The notes below the pieces were generated by a model. That model was not told where the DNA came from. It made no database searches and saw nothing but the letters and a program-made list of their open reading frames with translations. The position numbers were made by a program, and so were the translations under genes. A DNA stretch of 64,000 nucleotides from Lactuca virosa (taxonomy: Eukaryota; Streptophyta; Magnoliopsida; Asterales; Asteraceae), in the NCBI GenBank assembly GCA_928212115.1, contig CAKMRJ010005745.1, positions 79,023,362 to 79,087,361 on the forward strand. Direction: 5' to 3'. Positions 34,050-46,171 of the stretch are shown piece by piece (the first letter of the stretch is position 1; every line of letters starts with the position of its first letter).

Positions 34050-35743
34050 TGTAACATCCCGACACCCAGGTATAATATTTATTTATTATTTATATTTTTA
34101 GGGATGACTGGGTGACTCGCCGAGTTGGATGACCAACTCGTCGAGTAGAGACGGGTTGGCCACGTGGGTTTAATGACCAACTCGACGAGTCAGAGAGCCG
34201 ACTCGCCGAGTTGGCGTTGTGTGAGGAAACCCTAAATCTCTGGGTTTGTGACCTATTTAAGGGGCCTTAAGCCCTCATTTCGCCACACCAGCCACCCTAC
34301 TCCACAGTGTGAAACCCTAATCGTGTTAGTGAGCTAAGAGAGAAAGAGAGAGGCTAATCTTGTGGTTTTAGTGCACTTTTGGAGGAGAAGTAAGGAACAT
34401 AAAAGCTTGGATCAAGAGGAGGCTTTTGGATACATAGATTCTTCAGAGATTTGCTTCAGTTGGAGGTAAAAAGATGCTAACTTGATCATTTTCTTATGAG
34501 ATCTTGGTTTAGGGAGTTTCTAGGGTTTTCTCCCATCCATCTTGTGTCATTGGGTCATTTGAGCATGGTTTGAGGTTGGAACCTCAGATCTGGACTATAG
34601 GAGGCCTTGTGAGTCCAAAGACCCGAGCTTTATTGAGCTAGAGGCAAGGTCTTGTGCATCCAACCCTTGTTGGAGCTTGTATTGGCATTATGAGCTCAAT
34701 ATGCCATGCATGAACGTAAAGCTTGCAACTTTAATTGATATTCGAGCCTTAGGATGATATATCTAGAGTTTGGAGTTGTAGATATGCCTTCAACGTCTGA
34801 ATGAGAATAGAGACTGAATGGACTCGCCAAGCCAATGAGTTGAATCGAAGAGTCGGCTAAGGTGTTCCCCGATGAGCCGGGACATGAGTAACCCGACGAG
34901 TTGATGAGACAACTCGATGAGTTAGGTTTGGTTTTCGCGACATTTCTGAAGGAACAAGGGGACTCGACGAGTCACAGAGGTGCACTCGACGAGTTGGTCA
35001 ACATGTAAGTTTGACTCTAGTGTTGACTTGAGTTGACTTTAGGGTTTGGTCAAGACATGGATTATTGAGACCATAGATGGGTAGAATGGTCTTTTACCTA
35101 TTCCAAGAGTTAGAGAGAGAATAGCCTTTAGATTATTTAGAGTTGTGATTGGAGTGTTAATTGGAGATAATTATCATATGTGTTAGGCGGAGGCTAGATC
35201 GGTGATTTGTGTACGTGATTCATTTGCTTGCTTACGAGGTGAGTCTTCTCACTATACTTACCTATAGTGGTAATATTTTTATGACCAGAGGGTCCTATGT
35301 GCTTATATTGAGTATTGTGATATCCTGCATTATGTCCTTATGATTTATGTTGTGTATTATTTTGAGCTTTACTGAGTTAGGACCAGAGGGTCCACCCGAG
35401 TTGTGGGACAGGAGGGTCCCACTGAGACACATTGACCGGAGGGTCTTATTGAGTTATAGCCATGAGAGGCTAATGAGATATGTATGGTATTTTGGGGAAC
35501 TCACTAAGCTTCGTGCTTAATGTTTTATGTGATATGTGTTTAAGGTACTTCTTAGGATCGCGGGAAGGCGCCGACTTGATTGTACACACACGAGATGGAG
35601 TTTATGTTTGTGGATCCTGGATTTTATCAAACAATTTATAAACTTGTGCTTTTGACAATTTGACAATTGTGGTTTTGGAATGTGATAATGAGATTTATGT
35701 GGTTTGAAAATGAAATTTTTGTTTGAAAATTTACGGTGTTACA
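34050..35743 (+). repeat. Gypsy-2 LTR 2
   Basis: 1,694 bp, near-identical in layout to LTR 1 and clearly closer to it than to LTR 3. It is preceded by polypurine tract AGTGGGGGAGAAC and is followed by its own PBS at 35747-35758, so it serves as the 3' LTR of copy 1 and the 5' LTR of copy 2. TATA box is at 34253; candidate intron 35239-35544. Confidence 0.93.
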
Positions 35744-36433
35744 AGTTGGTATCAGAGCCTTGGTTTGAGGGATTCGGATGTACCCTCGGGTATGTCTGGA
35801 CTCATACTGAGAATTTGAGAAAATTTTTCAAAAGAAATGATTTTCTAAAATGAGAAAGAGTTTTAAGAGAAAAACGAGTTGGAGTCGTGTGTAGAATCAG
35901 CCAGAGCCCGAACGGTGATTTCCCAAAATACTCTTACTTATTTGTGTATGAGATATTTATGAGATGTTAGGGATGCATGATAGAGGATAGGCTAGGTAAT
36001 TCAGAATATAAAGCTAGAGTTGCCTGATTCATGATGCCTTAGCCTAGGGTATGCTACTGAGTGATCTTATATGTTATTTGCTTTGTGTGGACTGAGTAGG
36101 AGAGGCATAGCAGGAATCCTTAGAGAGAGTTGAGTGATCTAGGGAGAGGTACCTAGATGAGCATAGAGGAATCTACCGAGAGTGTAGTTTGATATCCATG
36201 AGGGATAAAGTGCTGTGAATTAGGATCCTAGGAGGAGGACTTCGGATGACTACAGGGTTGGTGTGGAAGGTATTATTGGACCCGTACTACTGAAAGCACC
36301 AGATTTATATGCAACCCAAGTAAGAATCTTTGGGATACTAAGGAGCATGTAGGGGCGGGAAATCGAGTGTGAGTACGCTCGAATGAGTCTCTGATTATTT
36401 TGGTGTTGTGTTTCAGAGACATTATGGTGGGTA
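35744..36433 (+). promoter_or_regulatory. Gypsy-2 copy 2 leader: PBS to gag start
   Basis: The PBS is at 35747-35758 and about 665 bases of leader follow, the only complete leader of this family here. The gag ATG is at 36424-36426 and is preceded by GTTGTGTTTCAG at 36405-36416, which looks like a 3' splice site. The copia element enters nine bases into the gag coding sequence. No other feature was recognised. Confidence 0.7.
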
Positions 36434-37187
36434 TGTTGGATAAGGTGTCTAAGTCCATAACTTATTTGGTATATACTTGACCCGACTCGGCATGGTCCAT
36501 TTGGGTTGCACTTCACCCGAACTAGTTATGGATAATTTTATGAGAGTTGTATACTTACGATTTATTAATATATTATAAGTTATAGTATATTAATATAAAG
36601 TCATGTTACTTAATTAGTTTTAATCTTGAATTAATTATGAATTAATTTAGTGATTAAAAGGAAGACTAATTAAATCATGGGCTATTATATTTATATGGTG
36701 TGGGCTAACACTCATTTGGAATGGGCTAAGCTTATATGGAAGTCCATGGATGATCCATGGAGCTTTTACCCATGGATCCTTGGAAGAGGAAAAGACATGG
36801 GTTATTAGGGTTTCACCCTAACCATGTACACTATATAAACAAGCTTATGTTGCATGAAAAAGACACTAATGTGTGTGTAAGTGTGGTGGCCAAAATCAAG
36901 AGTTAGTATACTCTCTCATACATTTTCCAAGTTTGTGGTGATTTGTGATTTCCATTTGAGGCATTCACATTATTGGTGCTTGGCTCTCAAACTCCAAGGA
37001 ATCAACAATCAACAAAAGGTATGTAATTCATCTAGTTCTTTTATGGTTAAAAGTACCCCATGCCATGCTAGATAGGTTATAAACCTTGGAAAATAATATT
37101 TTGCATGTATCTTAGACAAACATAGATCCAAGGTTTAATAGGGTTGCATGTACACTTAGGAAGTGTTAGAATGCTCAAAACCCAACA
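36434..37187 (+). repeat. Copia 5' LTR
   Basis: 754 bp. TATA box CTATATAAAC is at 36831-36840. A strong donor-like AAAAG|GTATGT at 37015-37024 lies in the LTR downstream part and is kept in the distant copia-C LTR. The 64-residue ORF in it is not considered a gene. Confidence 0.95.
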
Positions 37188-38708
37188 GTGGTATCAGAGC
37201 CTAGGCTTGTTTGTTTGATACTTGATGCAAAATAGTGAAAAAAGTCGAATTTTTTGCTGTCTGCCTGATGAACTCGCCGAGTCCATGGGGGGACTCGCCG
37301 AGTTCATGTGTAAACTCATCCTACTCGGCGAGTAGGTTCGTGCACTCGGCGAGTAGGAGCCTCAGAATGCAGATTTTCGACTTTTGCTGCTGGAAATGGA
37401 CTAGAAACATTACCCTAAACTGTTTTGGTGTTTTAAAACTTGTTTTAGTTGGTGTAATGGTTGTTCTAATCCATTTACAATAGCTTATATCAAAATTTCA
37501 TGCTTTGTATGTGTTCATATAATTCTTGAAACTTTGATGATCATGTTCATGTTCTTATGAATTTAGAAGATGATAGGAATTATTTGCTGAATTGTTTAGG
37601 ATTAATTCTTGATCATTTATGTGTTTTAATGGAGTCCATAATTTGTCCTCAAGTTATGGATATCCAAAGGTCACTTCTTTTAAACACACACTTAAAACAC
37701 ATAAGTTACATGGAAATGAAGAGTCTTCATTTTTATGAACCTTTAATTCATAAGTTATGAAATGAAAAGTTTTGAATAGTTTCAAAACTTGTCCTCAAGT
37801 TTTGGAATTTGTAAAGTTACACACACTTTAATATACTTTAATTCCAAACCCTTAGAGTTTTAAAAGTTAAAATTCAACCCTTATACTATTTATAACATTA
37901 ATGGTTAATTATTATATATATGTATAAGATAAAGTCGTCTTACCGCTAGTACGCCTCATTCACGAAGCCAGTCTATAAGGTGGGTATAAGGTTGTTGCCT
38001 ATAAAATGGCAACTTAATGGGTGTCCACTCTCACCCACCGCTTGCTTGACTGGTGGAGGGTCGTTAGCCGAACGGGTAGGACAAGGACTTATAAATTCTC
38101 ATTAAAAGTATGATGAATATTATAAAGTAACTAAACCTTTTATAAATTCCCAATCTTAGTTACTTTAGGAAAATGTGAATATGGTGCTAACCCATGAAAT
38201 TCACACTTTGTACCTTACCAAGTCGTTGGTGGAGCGTGTGTGGTTAACCGGCACACTAACTTGGACTAGTAAGGATCACGAAGGGTGACTTAATGTTTAT
38301 CATAGATCGGTGGAGCGTGTGTGGTTAACCGGCACATTGATTAGGTGATAATATTAAGGGTACCAAGTGAATTTGCATGGTTATTCACACCTTGTTTTGT
38401 GATCCTCGGCATCCCAGTCACAAAACTTGAAGGGCACAATCGAGATTGAAACATGCCATTGAAAAGTTCAATGAATCTCAAAAGAATCTAGGAATTTCAA
38501 AACCAATTAAACCTAATAATTCATTTCGTTTTCATGGTGGAAATTGGTGAATCGTCATTCACCTACCTTCAAATATATTATAGCTTAGATTACGGCATCC
38601 CTCTTCTAAGTTATAATATATTGTGTTGGATCCTAGCCTTAATATTACATTTGGGTGTATTATTAAGGATTCGATATATCTAATCTAAACTTGTTTTCTT
38701 CTTTTCAG
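37019..38708 (+). promoter_or_regulatory. Candidate copia leader intron
   Basis: The donor AAAAG|GTATGT lies within the 5' LTR and the acceptor CTTCTTTTCAG|ATG ends on the gag start codon. Removal would delete the PBS and the palindrome cluster from the mRNA. Confidence 0.55.
37188..38708 (+). promoter_or_regulatory. Copia leader: PBS, palindromes, repeats, 3' splice-like site
   Basis: The 1.5-kb leader holds the PBS (37189-37200), four ACTCG(C/G)CGAGT palindromes (37272, 37293, 37323, 37344) and repeated words GGTGGAGCGTGTGTGGTTAA at about 38228 and 38309, with a weaker relative near 38053. It ends with TTGTTTTCTTCTTTTCAG at 38691-38708, touching the gag ATG. With the donor at 37019 this defines a candidate leader intron that includes the PBS. 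Confidence 0.65.
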
Positions 38709-40094
38709 ATGTCTTCCAACAACAAAGCTTCGGGCTCTAACCCTACTGGCTCCTTTTCCCTCATGAACCTTTGTGGGAGGGTCATCTTTGATGGTTCCAA
38801 CTTCATGGATTGGATCCGGAACATCAGGATGGTTACTCGTTACGAGGACAAGGAATATGTCCTCGATAAGGAGCTAAAGGAGCTTGATGAGTCCACTGCT
38901 ACTCCTGAGGAGGTCGCTGAGTATCAGGCACATGAAAGAGATGCCACCAAGGTGGCATGCATCATGATGGCCACCATGACAGCTGAACTCCAAAAGTCCT
39001 ATGAGGACTATTACCCTTTTGAGATGCATCAGGATCTGATGGAAAGGTACCATCAGAGTGCTCGTCAAGAGCGGTATGAAATAATCTCCTCCATGATCAC
39101 TACCCGTATGAAGGATAGCGAACCAATCACGAGCCACATGCAGAAAATGCAAAGGTATGTGGACCGTCTAATGAAACTGAATGTGAACTTCCCTGAGGAG
39201 TTGGCAATTGATATCATTTTGCACTCCTTGCCCTCGTGTTATGATCAATTTCGTATGACATACCACATGAACAAGGAGGAAGTCACACTCAGTAAGCTTC
39301 AAGGACTTCTGAAGACTGCCGAAAGTGGTCTTAAGAGTAAGTCGGTTGCTACTCCTACTCCTACTACTACCCCTGTTTTGGCTATCGGGCAAGGCAAAGG
39401 GAAGAAGAGGAAGCACCCTTCGAAGGGTACCAAGGGAAAGTCCCTTGAAGGCTCCTCATCTGGAACCAAAGGTGGTTCTATCACTCCTTCTGCCATCCCT
39501 AAGGATGCTGAATGCTTCTACTGTCAAAATAAGGGGCACTGGAAGCGAAACTGCCCAAAGTACTTGCAGGATGTCAAGGATGGGAAAGTGAAACCATCCC
39601 ATGCAGGTATTTACACTATATTGTCTAATAACTCACCATATTCTAATTCTTGGGTTCTTGATACAGGTTGTGGTATTCACATCTGTTGTGACTTGCAGGG
39701 CCTAAGAAGAAGTGAGGATGTGGAGCACGGAAAGATAAACTTAATCATGGGGAACAAGAAGGTTGCACCTGTTACCAAGATTGGAGTTTATACTTTGTTG
39801 CTAGATAGTGGGTTAAAGTTAGATTTGAATAAATGTGTGTACTCGTCTGAAATGGCGAGGAATATTATTTCCTTTCATGCTTTGTACAAACAAGGTTTTA
39901 CCTTTTCTTTTGATAATGAAGTTGGTAGTATTAATGCTTTCTTTAATAATATTCTTTATTTTAAAGCATTACCTTGTGATGGTGTGTATGAAGCTGTATC
40001 GGTTGTAGATAATTTAGGAATAATGTATTGTGTATTGATTCTTCTACTAGCTTGGATAAAGCATCTTTGTGGCATTGTCGTCTTGGACATGTAA
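38709..40094 (+). pseudogene. Copia gag and protease
   Basis: The ATG at 38709 is preferred to the one at 38691 because the splice-like acceptor ends at 38708. The gag begins with LMNLCGRVIFDGSNFMDWIR and carries a UBN2-like helical region (MERYHQSARQERYEIISSMI). A zinc knuckle near 39513 reads CFYCQNKGHWKRNC with all ligands present. The protease follows (WVLDTGCGIHICCD near 39650) with active-site Asp-Thr-Gly. The frame fails near 40019, where one base appears to be missing just before the GAG-pre-integrase region. Gag forms particles and the protease releases the mature proteins. Confidence 0.92.
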
Positions 40095-41398
40095 GCAAGA
40101 AACGCATAGGCCAGCTCCAAAAGGATGGAGTCTTGGAGTCGTTCGACCTCAAGTCGGATGATAGTTGTGAGTCTTGTCTACTTGGAAAAATGACAAAATC
40201 ACCCTTCACTGGTACTTGTGCAAGGGGTGAGGGTTTGTTGGACCTTATACATACTGATGTATGTGGACCATTCAAAACCGCCACAAGGGATGCTAATCGC
40301 TATTATGTGACTTTTATTGATGATTTTAGTAGATATGGTTATGTCTACTTAATCAAACATAAGTCAGAAACTTTTGAAAGGTTTAAAGAGTTTAAACAGG
40401 AAGTAGAAAATCAATTGGGCAGGAACATTAAGATGCTTCGATCCGATCGAGGTGGTGAGTATCTTAGTACTGAGTTCCTCGACTATCTTAAGGAGTGTGG
40501 GATTGTCTCACAATTGACACCTCCCAGGACACCACAGCTGAATGGTGTAGCTGAGAGGCGCAATCGAACTTTGTTGGACATGGTTCGCTCTATGATGAGT
40601 CGAGCTTCGCTACCAATCTCTTTTTGGGGGTATGCCTTAGAGACTGCCGCCCACATCCTTAATCTAGTCCCTACAAAGAAGGTTGCCAAAACACCTCATG
40701 AAATGTGGACTGGGAAAGTTCCCAATCTGGACCATATCAAGATTTGGGGTTGCGAGGCTTTCGTGAGGCGCGAAACTCATGACAAGCTCGAACCTCGAAG
40801 TGAAAGGTGTATTTTCATCGGCTACCCACAAAAATCCTTTGGTTACCTCTTCTACAGACCCAGTGAGAATGTGGTCTTTGTGGCTAGGAGAGGGGTCTTT
40901 CGAGAGAGAGAATTTATAAGCCAAGGAGACAGTGGGAGGCAAATTGACCTTGAAGAAATTCAAGACTCAATTGGTGAAGGAACCTCAAACACTAGCAATC
41001 AACTTGAGGAGGAAATTCCTGTTGATCCAGCTGACGAGTCTGTACTTCCGAGGCGTTCCACAAGGGTTAGGAACACACCTGAGTTTTATTATGGATTTCA
41101 TATTACTACGGAAGGTGATACATTTATCAGTGACAGTACACTGGTAAATCTGGATGAACCTAACAGTGTTAAGGAAGCCATGGCAGGCCCAGAGTCTGCT
41201 AAATGGAAGGAGGCTATGGACAGCGAGATACAGTCCATGTATGACAATCAAGTTTGGAACTTGGTTGACAATGTACCAGGCCGTAAGACAGTCGGGTGCA
41301 AATGGATCTTCAAGAAGAAGACCGACATGGATGGGAAGGTGCACACTTATAAGGCTCGACTGGTTGCGAAGGGGTTTTACTCAGACTCAGGGTATTGA
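40028..41398 (+). pseudogene. Copia integrase and start of reverse transcriptase
   Basis: This frame carries the GAG-pre-integrase/zinc-finger region (LWHCRLGHVSKKRIGQL, CESCLLGKM), then the integrase core: LIHTDVCGPF with the first Asp, VTFIDDFSRYGYVYLI, LRSDRGGEYLSTEFL with the second Asp, and GVAERRNRTLLDMVRSMM with the Glu. The GKVPNLDHIKIWGCEAFV region and an acidic linker follow, then the first RT part (WKEAMDSEIQSMYDNQVWNL, CKWIFKKKTD). The frame ends because one T is added in the run near 41372. Confidence 0.93.
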
Positions 41399-42740
41399 TT
41401 ATGATGAAACCTTTTCACCAGTAGCAAAGATTAAGTCTATTAGGGTTATGCTAGCCATTGCTGCATTTCATGATTATGAAATATGGCAAATGGATGTCAA
41501 AACCGCTTTCCTTAACGGAAAGTTGGCTGAGGATGTTTACATGAATCAGCCAGAAGGTTTTGTCAGTGCAGAGTACCCCAATAGAGTGTGCAAGCTTGAG
41601 AAATCCATTTATGGATTGAAACAAGCATCTCGAAGTTGGAATCTTTGTTTCGATGAGAAGGTCAAAGAGTTTGGTTTCTCAAGAAGTGAAGATGAGTCCT
41701 GCGTGTATGTCAGAGCTAGTGGGAGTATAGTTAGCTTTTTGGTACTGTATGTGGATGACATACTACTCATAGGAAATGACATCCCAACCTTGCAGGAGGT
41801 TAAGTCCTGGCTTGGGAAGTGCTTTGCTATGAAGGACCTTGGAGAAGCTACCTATATCCTAGGGATAAGGATATTAAGAGAAAGGAGTAAAAGACTAATT
41901 GGACTTAGTCAGAGTATCTACTTGGATAAGGTGTTGAAAAGGTTCAACATGCAGAATTCCAAGAAAGGAGAATTACCGATCCAAAGCAATGCCAAACTGA
42001 GCAAGGCTCAGAGCCCGAGTACAGAAGATGAGATAGCTGAGATGAGTCGATTACCTTATGCTTCCGCTGTTGGTTCGATCATGTATGCTATGACTTGTAC
42101 CCGTCCTGATGTGGCCTTCGCTTTGAGCATGGTCAGCAGATATCAGGGGAACCCTGGCAAGGCTCATTGGACTGCGGTAAAGAATATTCTCAAGTACCTG
42201 CGGAGGACTAAGGATTGGATCCTTACCCTTGGTGGGAGTGATGACTTGAGAGTAGTAGGGTATAGTGATGCTAGCTTTCAGACTGATAGGGATAACTTCC
42301 GCTCTCAGTCGGGCTGGGTCTTTACCTTAAATGGAGGGGCAATCACTTGGAAGAGTTCCAAACAGGAGACTGTAGCTGATTCGACTTGTGAATCAGAGTA
42401 CATAGCAGCGAGTGAAGCGGCAAAGGAGGCGATATGGCTGAGGAACTTCATCGGAGACCTTGGAGTTGTACCAGCTATTAAGGAGCCTATGGAGATTTTC
42501 TGTGACAGCAATAGTGCGGTTGCCTTAGCCAAGGAACCAAGAGATCATGGCAGATCCCGACACATTGACAGAAAATATCACTTCATAAGACACAAGATAG
42601 AAGAGGGACTCCTCGTGGCAAAGAGGGTATCGTCAGATGAGAACCCTGCGGATCCCCTTACGAAGGGACTGACGAGGGTTAAGCATTTGCAGCATGCGAG
42701 GCGCATCGGGCTGAGGGACGATATTAGTTTTACAGATTAG
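41370..42740 (+). pseudogene. Copia reverse transcriptase and RNase H
   Basis: Beyond the second shift the frame is open to the TAG at 42738. RT motifs are RGFTQTQGIDYDETFSPVAK, QMDVKTAFLNGKL and catalytic YVDDILLIGND at about 41748. RNase H motifs are YSDASFQTDRDNFRSQSGWV, ESEYIAASEAAKEAIWL and CDSNSAVALAKEP, with the C-terminal HIDRKYHFIRHKI and DPLTKGL. All recognised catalytic residues are present. The open frame extends upstream to 41154, but that part is an out-of-frame shadow of the preceding gene. Only the two single-base shifts separate this locus from a full-length polyprotein. Confidence 0.93.
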
Positions 42741-43575
42741 ATAGCCTTTTCTGAAACTTGTAAAATGTAATCGACGTTTGATGATGAATAAAATGTGTGA
42801 TTTATTTATGAGTAAAGTGTTACTATCATTGTCAATTATTTACTATTGTTTCAGTTTTGCATGTTTTGACTTCCAGAATAATAATTTATTCAAACCTCCA
42901 CAATCGGTCATACGTCGGAAGTAGGTATGAATCAAGATTGTCATGAATTGGGTTTGTAGATGCTAAAGGTGTTTAGACATAGCAATGGTTGCTACAACGT
43001 TCATGAGTGCTCATAAGTTATGAGTATTGGAATAAACCCACGCTCACTTGTATCACTTCATGGAATTTATCTCGAGTGATCGTGAGACGGTAATATCATA
43101 TAAGTCTTCAAACCTAGAGATATGAGTTGTTACCTATGAGTTGGTTGTGCATTGATTGCACGTAAACGCATCAGTAACTTGATGTTATAAAACGTGCCTT
43201 TGTGTGCAATTCAATAAGTAGTAGAACAAGCATATGAGTCGAAGTTTATCTGTTCCTTCTAGAAATAGAAGCGATATCTGGGCCCCTCGATGATTTTGTG
43301 TTGACCCATGTACCGGGCCCGGTCAGAACTAAATTGATGTGTTCAGTTAAGTTCTTTGTCAAACAAATCGGAAATCGAGAAACAACTGCTAGACAATAAG
43401 TAAGACATTGTTCCATGTATTTGTCCGGCTGATATCATGAGAGCAGAGGATTATATGATCACTTATCTAAAATGGCGCTTCATAGTTCACAAGAGTTTTC
43501 GAGAGCTACGATTGCCGGTTGGTTCCTGAAGTAATATAGGCAAATACAGTTATTAGACTTATCCAAGTGGGAGTC
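42741..43575 (+). other. Copia 3' untranslated region
   Basis: About 830 bp between the RNase H stop and the 3' LTR. No coding potential was recognised. It ends with a polypurine tract. Text such as GGGCCCGGTCAGAACTAAATT gives no clear family signal. Confidence 0.7.
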
Positions 43576-44330
43576 TGTTGGATAAGGTGTCTAAGTCCAT
43601 AACTTATTTGGTATATACTTGACCCGACCCGGCATGGTCCATTTGGGTTGCACTTCACCCGAACTAGTTATGGATAATTTTATGAGAGTTGTATACTTAC
43701 GATTTATTAATATATTATAAGTTATAATATATTAATATAAAGTCATGTTACTTAATTAGTTTTAATCTTGAATTAATTATGAATTAATTTAGTGATTAAA
43801 AGGAAGACTAATTAAATCATGGGCTATTATATTTATATGGTGTGGGCTAACACTCATTTGGAATGGGCTAAGCTTATATGGAAGTCCATGGATGATCCAT
43901 GGAGCTTTTACCCATGGATCCTTGGAAGAGGAAAAGACATGGGTTATTAGGGTTTCACCCTAACCATGTACACTATATAAACAAGCTTATGTTGCATGAA
44001 AAAGACACTAATGTGTGTGTAAGTGTGGTGGCCAAAATCAAGAGTTAGTATACTCTCTCATACATTTTCCAAGTTTGTGGTGATTTGTGATTTCCATTTG
44101 AGGCATTCACATTATTGGTGCTTGGCTCTCAAACTCCAAGGAATCAACAATCAACAAAAGGTATGTAATTCATCTAGTTCTTTTATGGTTAAAAGTACCC
44201 CATGCCATGCTAGATAGGTTATAAACCTTGGAAAAATAATATTTTGCATGTATCTTAGACAAACATAGATCCAAGGTTTAATAGGGTTGCATGTACACTT
44301 AGGAAGTGTTAGAATGCTCAAAACCCAACA
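43576..44330 (+). repeat. Copia 3' LTR
   Basis: 755 bp, almost identical to the 5' LTR. Differences seen: one T/C near 43628, one G/A near 43723, and an extra A in the run near 44235. Confidence 0.95.
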
Positions 44331-45571
44331 GGGTATGCGCCACAACAGCGAGGGCACCAGTGGTACTTGTGACGAGGAGATCCACAGGATCATCCATGCT
44401 GAGGTGGGCGCAGCTATCCGAGAGGCGATACCGGAGATGTTTGGGTCTATTAAGACCACGTTGATTGAGACCGTCGATGAGCGCTATGTTGCTGTTACTG
44501 AGGCTGCTGCTGCCGCAGCCACCGCAACCCTAGCTGCTTCGAGACCACAGGGGGGTGACTCGTTGTTGTTCCGGGAGTTCAACAACACGAAGCCACCAGA
44601 GTTTGATGGGACACAGGATCCGATTGCTGCTATGAGATGGATCTCTGACATTGAGGGATGTTTTTACACGTGTTCACGCCCTGAGTACCTGAGAGTTCGG
44701 TTTACACTGAACCAGCTTCGCTTGGGAGCGAAGGACTGGTGGAAGTTTGTGACTGCCAGCTTTACTCCTGCAGATCATGCTGCAATGACATGGGAGAGGT
44801 TTACATAGCTGTTTCGAAATGAGTATGTTCCCCAGGTGGAGAGGGAACGGTTGGCCCATGAGTTTCTGTTTCTCAAGTAGAAGAGAGAAATTGTGACCGA
44901 GATCACGAGGATGTTCCATGAGAGGGCACTCTTTTTCCCTGAGCACGTGTCTACCGAGCAGGCATGTGTGAGCCGATATCTGAGCATACTGAGGAGGGAT
45001 ATACGAGATTTCGTGGTGAACTCGTCATATCGGACATTCGCTGAGCTTCAGACCAATGCCAGGTGCAGGGAGATTGAGCTAGAGTTACAGGCTAGGGGAG
45101 GAGGGCGAGTCTCAGGGGAGAGACCAGAGACCAGTACAGTCGCAGCCGGCGACGAAGCGGGCAAAACCCGCTGATACGAGAGTTAAGGGCCAGAAGGGTC
45201 GTACTTGTTGCAAGTGCGGCGAGAGTCACGAGGGATTGTGTCGGGCAGGGATTTGCTACAAATGTGGCAAGGAGGGGCACTTGGCGAGGGATTTCCCCAA
45301 TGGGTTTGCAGTTTTCTTTCACTGCAACCAGACCGGCCATCGGAAGGCCGAGTGCCCTCAGCTCATTCAGGGATCAGCCCAGGGTTCCGCTCCTGCTACT
45401 TTGCGAGCTACTAACAGTCGACCAGAGAAGGTCAAGGCACCGAAGGCTCATGGGAGAGCTTTTCAGCTGACAACGGAGGAGGTCTGCGCAGCACCTGATG
45501 TCGTGGCTGGTACGTATTTCCTTACTCCTGTTATTTTGAGATTTGTATTGCTTATACCGTGTTGTAAATAG
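44331..45571 (+). pseudogene. Gypsy-2 copy 2 gag
   Basis: After the copia insertion, gag resumes at the repeated GGGTA, and an in-frame ATG stands at 44335. Residues read CDEEIHRIIHAEVGAAIREA, RPQGGDSLLFREFNNTKPPE, PIAAMRWISDIEGCFYTC, RLGAKDWWKFVTASFTPADH: the capsid-type retrotransposon gag domain. A TAG at 44806 and one at 44878 follow. The helical part (VPQVERERLAHEFLFLK) and zinc knuckles at about 45200-45360 (CYKCGKEGHLARDF, FHCNQTGHRKAEC) follow in shifted frames. Confidence 0.87.
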
Positions 45572-46165
45572 GTACTTTTCTTGTGAGTTCTATATCTGCT
45601 TTGGTATTATTTGACTCGGGTGCGAGTCGATCCTTCGTGTCTTTAGCTTTTAGTCATCATATCAGAGTCAGGCGAGAGGTGTTGACTCGACCTCTGAGGG
45701 GGTTCTATAGCCGACAAGCATGCGGTTTTTTCCACTGATGTATTCAGAGGATGTGTACTAGAGATTTTTCGTGTTGAGTTTCCGAAAGATCTAGTGCCGA
45801 TAGCCATGGGTGATGTATGTGTCATAGTGGGCATGGATTGGTTGAGTCGGTTTGGAGCTGTGATCGACTGTGAGCGTCAGATGGTGACCATACGAGACCC
45901 TAGTGGGGGAGTACTTACGGTGTATGGCGAGGGTACCTTCAGAGAGGCGACTGTGAGCGTCATCTGGATCAGCTTTCTGCTCTGCTGCCAGAGCGAGACA
46001 GAGTCTGCAGCAAGGATGTATGAGCTTTTTGGCGTATGTGATGGATATGCGGGTTGCTTCAGAGAGGCGACTTCTATCTCCGAGGTTCTGATAGTGTGCG
46101 AGTTCCCGGATGTTTTCCCTAAGGAGTTTCCGGGTGTGCCTCCCGAGAGGCAAGTAGAGTTTTGA
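45572..46165 (+). pseudogene. Gypsy-2 copy 2 protease region
   Basis: The active-site text LFDSGASRSFVSLAF is readable near 45608-45652 and IVGMDWLSRFGAVIDC at about 45820-45870. A one-base gain in a G run near 45701 and an added TTCAGAGAGGCGACTGTGAG segment near 45937, which resembles text at about 46050, disturb the frame. It would have processed the polyprotein. Confidence 0.82.
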
Positions 46166-46171
46166 ATTTAT

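Larger units (their letters stand above)
36434..44330 (+). mobile_element. Young Ty1/copia retrotransposon
   Basis: LTRs at 36434-37187 and 43576-44330, TGTTGG..CCAACA, differ by only two substitutions and one single-base gap as compared by eye. The 5-bp duplication GGGTA stands at 36429-36433 and 44331-44335. PBS TGGTATCAGAGC is at 37189 and the polypurine tract AAGTGGGAGTC is at 43565-43575. Gag, protease, integrase, reverse transcriptase and RNase H occur in copia order. Two one-base shifts (about 40019 and 41372) break the single polyprotein. It lies in the gag start of gypsy-2 copy 2 and is the latest event of this nest. Confidence 0.95.

Noticed and set aside
36881..37075. A 64-residue ORF present identically at 36881-37075 and 44023-44217
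   Set aside because: Both lie in the two copies of one LTR. The identity reflects the LTR duplication, and no domain is seen.
41154..41370. N-terminal part of the long ORF ending at 42740
   Set aside because: It is out of frame with the polyprotein and overlaps the true integrase/RT frame, so the RT feature is started at the frame shift.
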